Positions 1 through 8,400 of a stretch of 22,802 nt of DNA are shown here, piece by piece (within the stretch, counting starts at the first letter, position 1; each line of letters starts with the position of its first letter). Source of the DNA: a virus; the IMG/VR virus record IMGVR_UViG_3300042861_001225, positions 1-22,802 of that record. The stretch is one strand, 5' to 3'. The notes under the pieces were generated by a model. That model did not search any database. It was not told the origin of the DNA and worked only from the letters and a program-made list of their open reading frames with translations. The translations under genes and the position numbers were made by a program.

Positions 1-477
1 TTTACAAGGAACTGATCCAACTGAATCCCACATAATACAAAGTGAATAATCTAATTCACCTTTTTCTTGTGCATCCAATAGTCCATTAATGTAATCTGTA
101 ATTTGTTCAATATAACTGAAGTTGTTATTAAACAAGAAGAATCCGTCCCAAGTTAATTCACCTGTTTCTTCATCAACTACTTCCTCACATTCAAACCCCA
201 TTATTTTTGAGTGTTCAAAAGACCATTTTTGTTCGGTAATAATGAAAACAGGAAGTATTTCTTTCTTTTGAGCATCGACCGCAGTTTTAATAAGTGCTGT
301 TGTTTTACCAGTATCGGAGTGACCCAATAACATATTAAGGTGTCCAATTGCGGGACCAGGTAAACCTACCGCATCCAAGAATTCGGAACCAAGATCAAAA
401 AATCTTTGTGGTTTATATTTTGCGTCTGAAGAGAATTTTTTCTTCAACGCACTAAAATCGTTTTTTTTCAGTGCCAT
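1..477 (-). CDS. uvsX: UvsX/RecA-family recombinase, 3' part cut by window edge
   Basis: This is the N-terminal 159 residues of a RecA/UvsX-type strand-exchange ATPase, which coats ssDNA and drives homologous pairing in phage recombination-dependent replication and repair. I translated it from ATG at 477; the frame stays open to position 1. A Walker A motif, GHSDTGKT, lies at residues 52-59. A Walker B-like strand, LCIMWDS, ends in Asp151 at about 146-152. Between them is the RecA-type stretch IITEQKWSFEHSK. T4 UvsX is about 390 aa, so more than half lies outside the window. The gene follows gp32, its functional partner, but a terminator (508-538) separates the two. The leader is A-rich with no Shine-Dalgarno sequence. 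A promoter-like TATTTTATA (minus strand) sits at 494-502, one base longer than the late motif seen elsewhere. A RadA/KaiC-type relative is possible but less likely given the gp32 neighbour. Confidence 0.88.
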   Translation of the reverse strand, partial: MALKKNDFSALKKKFSSDAKYKPQRFFDLGSEFLDAVGLPGPAIGHLNMLLGHSDTGKTTALIKTAVDAQKKEILPVFIITEQKWSFEHSKIMGFECEEVVDEETGELTWDGFFLFNNNFSYIEQITDYINGLLDAQEKGELDYSLCIMWDSVGSVPCK

Positions 478-507
478 ATTTTTTGTTTTTCTATATAAAA
501 TATAAAC

Positions 508-538
508 AAAAAAACGGGAACAATAAACTGCTCCCGTT
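508..538 (-). terminator. Rho-independent terminator after gp32
   Basis: On the minus strand the arms ACGGGAGCA and TGTTCCCGT form a 9-bp stem (one G-U pair) with a 6-nt loop. The arms lie at 529-537 and 514-522, and an outer A-T pair extends the stem to 513-538. A run of seven T residues (508-514) follows or overlaps its foot. It lies 20 nt after the gp32 stop codon, so it should end the gp32 transcript before uvsX. Confidence 0.85.
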
Positions 539-557
539 CATATAATTTGTTAATAAA

Positions 558-1424
558 TTAGAATGGTAAATCTTCATCAATCTCATCCTCAACCTGTGGG
601 TCATCAACCTCATTGATTGATTTTGGTGCCGGTGTTCCTCCCATAGAAACTTCTGAAGTTTCGTTGTTAGAATAAACATATCCGCCTTTTTCAGAGTCCC
701 AACGTGGAGTTTCACCACGAGCGATTGCCTCAAGATACTCAACTGCTTTTTTAGAATATACATCCTCCCAAGTCAATTCATCACCAACCCACTCTGACAT
801 CTGTGTTTCGTCTTCTGAAATTGGGGATGGGTCATCATACATTACAGTTTGAATTACTGTGTAGAATGCTCCTTTTGGTGTTTTTGATTTAGTTAACTCA
901 AGGATCAAGTCACGTCCTTTATCAGGATCGGTTACATCTCCTTTAGCTTTCCAAATTGGAATAATTTTATCAAGGATTCCTTCTTGTTTGTAATTGTGTT
1001 TAAATCTCCAAAATTTAACACCGTCTTGTTCGTTGTCACGATCAATAACTTTAACAATGTAAAATTTACGTGATCTGTATTGTGTCGCCAATTGTTTGTC
1101 CGCTTCTTTACCTGTTGACATAAGTTCTTCATAAACTTCAGTCAAAGGTGAACGCTCATTGTCGTTTTTTCCTGGATCATAAAATTTTTGCCATTTACCG
1201 TCCACATTAATCTCGTGAAACCATACTTCTTTGAACGGTGAAGATCCGTCTGTTGTAGGAAGAATACGTACTCGTTTCTGTCCTTGTTTTTCGTTGTCTT
1301 TTAAGATTGCCGCGAAATATTTTTTCATTCGGTCTTCAGAAGACATTTTTGAGCCGCTATTTGTGCTGCTCTGTGTTGATTGTTCGTACTGTGCAAGTAC
1401 TGCGTCTAAAACATTTGTCGCCAT
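558..1424 (-). CDS. 32: gp32-like single-stranded DNA-binding protein (288 aa), no zinc cysteines, SSB-like C-terminal tip
   Basis: This is the probable phage ssDNA-binding protein, which coats ssDNA at the fork and organises polymerase, helicase loader and recombinase. The length of 288 aa compares with 301 for T4 gp32. The order also matches: a polar N-terminal segment (1-35), an OB-type core (about 45-230) containing FHEINVDGKWQKFYDPG, then a flexible acidic tail (about 245-288). The core matches the T4 region before and around the zinc site, but the protein contains no cysteine at all, so the zinc ligands of T4 gp32 are absent. The last residues, DEIDEDLPF, look like the acidic tip of bacterial SSB rather than the T4 tail. 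It stands as a single-gene unit with its own promoter (1456-1484) and terminator (508-538), as expected for an abundant replication protein. The start gives MATNVLDAV, and no Shine-Dalgarno sequence is seen. The family call rests on size, motif and the uvsX neighbour. Confidence 0.85.
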   Translation of the reverse strand: MATNVLDAVLAQYEQSTQSSTNSGSKMSSEDRMKKYFAAILKDNEKQGQKRVRILPTTDGSSPFKEVWFHEINVDGKWQKFYDPGKNDNERSPLTEVYEELMSTGKEADKQLATQYRSRKFYIVKVIDRDNEQDGVKFWRFKHNYKQEGILDKIIPIWKAKGDVTDPDKGRDLILELTKSKTPKGAFYTVIQTVMYDDPSPISEDETQMSEWVGDELTWEDVYSKKAVEYLEAIARGETPRWDSEKGGYVYSNNETSEVSMGGTPAPKSINEVDDPQVEDEIDEDLPF

Positions 1425-1455
1425 GTGTAAATAAAAATTAAAGGTTTATATTAAA

Positions 1456-1484
1456 ATTATAGTTGTATAAAAAGTTATAGTCAA
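1456..1484 (-). promoter_or_regulatory. Sigma70-like promoter of gp32
   Basis: On the minus strand TTGACT (1484-1479) and TATAAT (1461-1456) are separated by exactly 17 nt. That is five of six matches to the -35 consensus and a full -10 match. The start would fall near 1449, leaving a leader of about 25 nt before the gp32 ATG. The same stretch also holds TTTG and TAATTTTA 22 nt apart, close to the Bacteroidota TTTG / TAnnTTTG pattern. AT-richness makes chance matches likelier, but the spacing and position between a terminator and the gp32 start support it. Confidence 0.6.
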
Positions 1485-1495
1485 ATAGTGTCGCC

Positions 1496-1530
1496 AAAAA
1501 AAGTTTAAGGTCGAGATTTTCGACCTTAAA
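1496..1530 (-). terminator. Strong rho-independent terminator closing the baseplate unit
   Basis: On the minus strand an 11-bp perfect stem has arms TTTAAGGTCGA (1530-1520) and TCGACCTTAAA (1514-1504) with a 5-nt loop. It is followed by C and a run of seven T (1502-1496). It starts a few bases after the stop codon of the 225-aa gene and separates the tail module from the gp32 unit. Confidence 0.9.
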
Positions 1531-1532
1531 AC

Positions 1533-2210
1533 TTATGAATTATATCTGTTTAATAAAATGTCGTCTTCGTCTTCCATCGGTTCGTTGAATGTTTGTTCAA
1601 TTTCGGATGGACTAAAGTTTTCCACGTCGTCTCTCGTTAGAACGTACTCATTCTTACCTGTTTTTTCCATTTCATCTTCTTTATCTTTAAAGAAGTCAGC
1701 CAAATTTTGTTTAAATGGACCAGAATCAAGTGATCTTAATTCTAATTTTTCTTGAGCCGTTTTAGGTCTGTATTTTTCAATCTTAGTTTCTAAACTATCT
1801 AACTTAGATACTAAACTATCCATTTCAGATAATTTTTCTTCCATATTTTTAATTTGATTAAACAAGTTTTCAAAATATTCTTCTTGTTTATCAACCATAG
1901 TTTTTTGACTATCAACTAAGTCAGTAATATCTATTTCCTCAACCTCACCTTCGCCTTCACCTTCGTCACCAACTACTTCAACATCAGGATCTGTTGCAAC
2001 ATCAATAGGTGTTGTATCAGATTCAGGTGCTGCCGGTGGTGCCGGTGCTGCGGGATCGGCAGGTGCTGCTGCCGGATCTTCGGGTAATGGTGGAACAGCA
2101 CCAGCCGCAGGATCCAGCGCCGGATCGGCAGGTACTTCTTGTTCCATAATGTATTTGTTAATAGAATTATATCTTGATAGTTCTTTTAATATTTTTTCGT
2201 CTAAAGCCAT
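1533..2210 (-). CDS. Pro/Ala-rich acidic coiled-coil protein of unknown function (225 aa)
   Basis: I do not recognise a family. From the N-terminus the protein shows a short helix, MALDEKILKELSRYN... to about residue 24. A Pro/Ala/Asp low-complexity linker follows (about 25-65, units such as PADPA and PAAP). Then come an acidic stretch with GEGEGEVEE (about 80-95), a heptad-like coiled coil (about 100-150) and a charged C-terminal part ending ILLNRYNS. There is no signal peptide or membrane segment. It starts 1 nt after the stop codon of the 74-aa gene, so the two are surely co-transcribed, and it is the last gene before a terminator. Its place directly after the giant baseplate gene suggests a virion component, scaffold or assembly factor, but that is inference from position only. 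The linker DNA (about 2030-2130) is visibly GC-rich compared with the surroundings and carries the 12-mer GGATCGGCAGGT (plus strand) twice, at 2053 and 2122. Confidence 0.8.
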   Translation of the reverse strand: MALDEKILKELSRYNSINKYIMEQEVPADPALDPAAGAVPPLPEDPAAAPADPAAPAPPAAPESDTTPIDVATDPDVEVVGDEGEGEGEVEEIDITDLVDSQKTMVDKQEEYFENLFNQIKNMEEKLSEMDSLVSKLDSLETKIEKYRPKTAQEKLELRSLDSGPFKQNLADFFKDKEDEMEKTGKNEYVLTRDDVENFSPSEIEQTFNEPMEDEDDILLNRYNS

Positions 2211-2211
2211 C

Positions 2212-2436
2212 TTATCCGTTTAATAATGTTTTTATACCTCTATTGGTCTCTACTTGTATTTTTTTAAATGTTTTCATTGTGTTGTCAACTCTTTCAATTA
2301 GACCGTCTTTCATTCTAACTGTATAACAATCACCAGTGTCAAGGTCACAAACTTGTTTTGTGCCATCACCCATATCTTTTTCAGAAACTCTTGTATTTTT
2401 ACCCAAGTAGTTATCTAATATTAATTTTGTGTTCAT
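2212..2436 (-). CDS. Small hypothetical protein (74 aa)
   Basis: An unrecognised small protein. It has two cysteines in CDLDTGDC (about residues 30-37), followed by alternating residues suggesting short beta strands (YTVRMKDGLIERVD) and a basic C-terminal part. There is no signal peptide or membrane helix. The case for a real gene comes from context. It fits between the giant hub-like gene and the 225-aa gene with a 21-nt gap on one side and 1 nt on the other. The candidate late promoter TATTTATA (2457-2450) lies 13 nt in front of its ATG, the same spacing as at other tail genes. It therefore probably starts a short two-gene unit that ends at 1496. Confidence 0.65.
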   Translation of the reverse strand: MNTKLILDNYLGKNTRVSEKDMGDGTKQVCDLDTGDCYTVRMKDGLIERVDNTMKTFKKIQVETNRGIKTLLNG

Positions 2437-2449
2437 AGTTGTTTTTTAT

Positions 2450-2457
2450 TATAAATA
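2450..2457 (-). promoter_or_regulatory. Candidate late promoter motif TATTTATA
   Basis: The minus-strand octamer directly follows the stop codon of the 2362-aa gene and ends 13 nt before the ATG of the 74-aa gene. It is followed by ATAAAAA, as at the tube gene. Confidence 0.5.
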
Positions 2458-5400
2458 TCAATTAGTTGTGAAAGTTTGTACCGACTTGAATACATTAATC
2501 GCTTTTACAAATTCGGACTCAATCAATTTAATTTCATTCGTCTCAACTAAACTTGTGTAAACATTAGGAGGTTGGTTAATTGGGTAGTTCAATACATATT
2601 GTTTAGCGTATGTTTGTTCCGTACTCAAACCTAACTTAATATCAGATTCAATACTTCCTAATATATTAGCAATCCTATTAAATGCGAACTCAACAAAACT
2701 TCTGAAAGAAGTGAAACTAGCAACAGGTAAATTATTATCATTACCTCTTTTGACACAGTAAAATTTCTTATTAATATATGTAACAAAAGAAGGACCATAT
2801 AATTCTTTTAGATTAATTGTTGAGTAATTGTTTTCATAACCTGTTATTTTTGATGAGTTTCCTGTGTCAACATATATAAATGTGAATAATATATTCGCAT
2901 AAATTTGGAATGTCGTACCTGTAATATCGCCAACATTATTACTTTTTAAGACATCCACAATTGTATTAAACAATTCTTTTGTTGTTTGACTTGTTTCGGT
3001 AGGATTATCAATTGCAGTATATTGGAAATAGTTAGGATTAACGTTAGTTTGACAATCCTGATTCTTGGTTAATGTTTCTTGTGATTGAATATTCGCTAAA
3101 ACATTATTTCTTTGAAATTGTATATTGTCAGACCCTTCTCTTAATTTTGTTTCTCTTTCTTGAATTTTACTTTGAATTGTAGATAAAATCTGCACATTCA
3201 ATGTTTGCACAAAGTTGTCTATTCGTGGTAAACTATAAAATGGTTGTCTTGTTCCCTCAAATTGTGTTTCAAATCCATTTTCACTAACACTATGACTTAC
3301 CTTTGTAATCATGTAAGGTCCTGAGAACATAGGTATATTTCTAATATTGAAGTACATCATGGGTTGTATCAAAGCATCCCCCATCATATCAACAGAACAA
3401 GTATAACTTCTATTTTTATATAAGTTATAAAGTGAAACTGATTGTGTTGTGGATCGTCTGTTCTGACCTAAGTTCGCCATTTGATTTAACATTTCAAGCG
3501 ACTCCGATGTTGGTTTACCCGGATCTTGGGCAACACTAAAAGATTTAAAGATTTGTTGGTTTTGTCTTGTCATATCAACATTAAATCCAACAACTTTATT
3601 TGATTTAGCCCAATCTTGTTTATCAATTTGGTTTTCAATTAAAGGATTATCACTTGCTCTTCTTAAGTCAAATGCATCATCTCTATATCTATAATCAATA
3701 TTATCTTTCATATCCAAGTGCTCACTTGGTTTATTAACATAATAACAAAGGAACTTCGGTGAACTATTTCTATAATCAACATTAAGGAACGTACCAAATA
3801 ATGTGTTACCAAACTCTAAACTTCCATCAGGTCTTGGTGTTGGGTTCTTCTGTGCGTCTTGAACATTATAAAAATTAACATACGCCGGTAACATAAAGTG
3901 TTGGAAGTTATTCTGAACCAATATTGTTGTTACCATATCAAGTAGAGTGTTCTTGTATTGTGCCCCATCTATAAGGTCCATTATTTGGAATATGTCTACT
4001 AACACTTTATCACCAACGTTTCGGCTAGCCCTATCAACCAACATCACGTCCTCAAATAGTGTTTTACTTTCGAAATCAAATCCCGCAATCCAACTATCGT
4101 TTAACGCTTTAAATGTTTCCCAAAGTTCAGTTCTTGTTTGTTCTGTAAAACCAGCCTCTAAAGGTGCTCTGTTCGCAGCATCATCACCTGTAATAAACAC
4201 ATTTGGTATTTGTTTTCTAACTGACGGTAACATTACATTTAATACATTATTAATGTAGTTGTCCGACTCAGTTATATAATCATCCATTAAACCATAAAAA
4301 GTGGTAAGATTTAAATTGGGGTTCGCTAACTTTTGAGTTGCATATATTTTAATAAGTGGTGCAAATTCTTCAACGTTTTTTTCATTAAATAGAACATTTA
4401 AGTCAACGAAGAAATCCGTAATGTATGATCCATTATCAGTATAAACCAATTTTGGTATACTTGATTTACCAACATAAAATTCTAACGCTTCCCAAGTTTT
4501 CGGGTTTTGTTGTTTAGATTGAGCCAATGTTACTCCACCACCTTGTGTTGGTAAAGAACCAGGAAAATACGACCCATAAATAATTGGGTCTTCAATAAAT
4601 CTAGTTGAGAATGTATAAAACAATCTTTTATTAAACTCTGATGGATTACCGTATTTAAACACAACATCATAATTCATAAAAGACGATAAGATGTTTTGGA
4701 ACGTTTCATTTTGATTGGTTATCAAACTTGACAATTTTGTTTCTGGCGATGTACCCGTTGGTACACTAACCTTAAATAATTGTCTCGCTAGTGTTTGGAA
4801 GTTCTTAAATGTTTGTTCACTCAACTCACTTTCAATTGTGTCATTCACAGACGCACCTTGAGGGTCTTTTTTAGAAATACTTAAGTCAGTTGTAGATTGA
4901 GAAGTTGGTAAAGTATCAACAAAATCATAAATTGATCTACCAAAGTTTAAAAACTCGGACTCAAAATAATCTAATGTTTTAATATTAAATGTCGTAAATA
5001 GTTCTTGGAAATTAGTGTAGTCACTTTTTTCACCACTTATAATAAAGTTTTGTTGATCTTTTTGTTCGTTCAATATCTTTTTAAGATATGTTTCGGGATC
5101 ATTCTTAACAACTTTTGAGTTATCGAACCATCCGTATTGAGGTGCGTTCCAGAATAATCTAACAGATCCGTTAAACATCGCGTTATTGCCCGAAAGTTCG
5201 TCACGCATAGTTCCATTTTTAAATGCCTCGTCTTTAGTTTGATTGATATTTGTACCGAATGACGGCATAACATAACAGAAATTAGGTTCCGTCGATGAAG
5301 ATACCACAACAGACCAAGGCGAAACTCTCATTGTTCTTGATGGACTTGACAGGTCAAAACCTGGTGTCTCATAAATTGTTGAGTTAGTGGTATTCATCAT

Positions 5401-8400
5401 AATTAACCTACCACTATCCAAATTGTTTTGGATTGAGATTGATGGAATACCTTGAATGTAACTATTTTGTACTACGAATGCAGACACTGTTGATGGTGTT
5501 TGACCAACACCAATACTATAAAGTCCCACACCACCTGTGGTACCTGAAATTTGATTTAATATTGTGACATTACCATTTAATAACGGTCCATTGATGACGG
5601 ATCCATTAGCTAATACATTACTATCAATAGAGTTTATTTGTAATGGTGGATTTTCAACACCAAAGCTAGATGTAAAACCGGAAACATTATTAACTATTTT
5701 ATATAACCCATTTGAGTTTGTACTACCACTAATTTGATTACCTATTTGTAATGTATACGGGAATGACGGACCATTAATTATCTGTAGATTTGATAACGCC
5801 GATAAACTGACATTTGACATCTGAGCAAAACTACCGATCGTAAATTGGAGTGGTGCTGTTGTTGTTGATAAAAATGATGGTGTTGTTGTATAAGTACCTG
5901 CTCCTCCCGCAGTACCTGAAACTTGTCCTGTCACCACTAAATTAACATTAACAGAAGGAATTGTAATTGTTGTTCCTACTTGTATTAAATTGTTTGTAAT
6001 TGAATTCACAATTACTGTTGCCCCGTTACCACTACAATTACCGGTTACTTCAAAAACTGTTGTATTACCTGTTACTTCTTGTATTGTACAATTACCCCCC
6101 ACTTGTGAAGATCCGCTAAACAATTTTAACCCTTGTAAAAAGACATTAAAGTCATCCACCAACTGTGGGTAGAACCCTGTATTAATATCAGTAAATGGTT
6201 GTGGTCCCGTTGTTGTTGTATCTAATACCAAATTTCTTGGTGTTCCATCAATTACTAAGTCATAGTTTTTAGTTGCGGCTGAAGTTGCGGGATCCCAACT
6301 TTCAAGGTAATTAAAGTTTTTCCAAACACTATCCAAATAATCAACACCAGTTTCTTTATATGTTTTATATCTATTCCAAATTGATCCGTACTTTAAAATC
6401 CAAGCGTATGGTAGTTTGTGTACCGCACCAAACTTTTTCATTGTAGATAATATATAACTAAGATCTGTAGTTGATTCTCCATTTTTGGTCACATACTTTT
6501 CTCTTAGCGTTGCCAAAGGCAAACTATTTAAGAACAGGTAAGCGGCTGTCTTATATGGGTATAAATCATTTTGTTTGTACCTAAAGTTAAACACACCTTG
6601 TTGTACCGCATTTATAAAATACGGTGTATTCAACATGGATGTTGTTTGTGTATCGGTCAAATGATTAGTATATCCCGTGTACTTTAAATCGCCCTCAGTT
6701 ACTAATTGATTTTTATACAATCTTGTATTATAGAAAGTCTTTAAATTTGTTGTATCAGGTGTTACCGATAAATTTTCAAAGTTAAAATACGTGTACGGTC
6801 TTTTTGTGGTTACGTTATCGTCGTTTTCAAAATTCGTAATGGTTTTATGTGTATCGTTATACTCCAACACATCTTTAGTATCAAACGCTTCATTAGCATT
6901 ATTTAAACTTTTACCATTCGCCAAATTATCCCTATCCCACTTTAAATCGGTAAGTGGGTACACATCCGTAAAATTAAATACATTACTACTAGATGATGAG
7001 GTTAAATATTTTTCTAAATTGGTAAGGTTTCTTGGGTTTGATAAAGAAACATTAGGTTGTGATTTAGTAGAAATTAAAATATCAGAATTGTAAATAACGC
7101 TTGGGTTTTCAACATCATTTCTAATGTATGGCGTTACAAACGTTCCCCTTGCAAAAGTTTGCCAACTTTCACCTTGACCTTGATTTGATATGTGTCTTAA
7201 GAATGGTAAATAATTATTACTATCTAAAAGATATTCTTTTATTTTTTTAGATAAGAATGGGTTATCAACACCTAAACTCTTAATAACATTAACAGCTTCG
7301 TCATCCGCTTCCGCCTCATATATTGATAGATCATAACCTGAAACTCTGTTTAATCTACTATAATAAGAATTCAACATTAACCTCTCATAAATCTCAAAGA
7401 AATATTTTGATTCCTCTTTGTTTTGGAACACCTCATTTGTAATTGGGAACTCAATCGCATTTAATGATGCTCTTGATGGTTGACTATCTAATTCATTAAA
7501 TTCCGCGCCAGCCTTATCATCCGTTTTTTGACGTTCTATATAACCTTTAATAAATTGTTCAACAAATTCAACCTCAGGCCAAATCTCAGGACTGTATGCT
7601 CTATATGAAGATGCCACATTTTGTGCTCCAGGATAAATTATTTCAAATTTTTCTTTACCATCACCACCAACGGTTTCTTGAATTACTTGAGGCCAAGGAT
7701 ATATTGGTTCATTATTTTGTGTTGAAGATTTAATGTCAACACTTGGTGCTGTTGTTTGGTTACCAAATATCGCAGCTCTTCTATATTCATTTTCTCTTTG
7801 ATCCCACGCCTTTTTATGGACCTCATCCAACAATCTTAAAAACGCCTCACCCTGACAATAAAATACCGCTAATATGTTTCTAACAGACGGAACAAATCCA
7901 AGTCCACCACTACCTCTCGCATTAAACTTTTCCGCCAAACTTGTTGTAATTTGTTGTTCTATTTGAGTTCTGAACTTTGCCGCTTGTTTTGACATTCCAT
8001 CGGTAATCTCCATGAATGATTTAATCCCCTCAAAATAATTAAACACACCATCGTTCGTTACATATATATTTTGTTGATTAAGAACGAAATTAGTGTATGC
8101 AGTATCAAATTTGGTTAACCCACTTTGTGGTGTTCCGGGAGGTGATAAAACACCCTTTGGCGCATTTTCTTGTGCCTGGAATGTTTTATTTAAATCAACT
8201 TGATCAGGATTAACTTTAACTCTTATTGTTTTTGTTGTGATATCAAAAGGGATTTGAGTTTGTTCGGTTTTAGCTCCGATTGTATAACTACCCCCAACAC
8301 CAAAAACTTTATTCTCATTTAATTTTGCGTTGTAGTCCTTCAATATACCATCCAATTCGGTTAAAGCGGTTTCTATTTTTTCTGCCGATAATTCTTTCTT

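Noticed and set aside
491-763. 90-codon minus-strand frame across the gp32 end
   Set aside because: It overlaps gp32 in another frame, runs through the terminator hairpin and has no family resemblance.
2041-2133. Repeated GC-rich units considered as a CRISPR-like or regulatory repeat
   Set aside because: They are in frame within a Pro/Ala linker and explained by the protein repeat.
3947-4258. 103-codon plus-strand open frame and similar ones near 6791, 8655, 17007
   Set aside because: All are antisense to large, clearly coding structural genes with no independent support.
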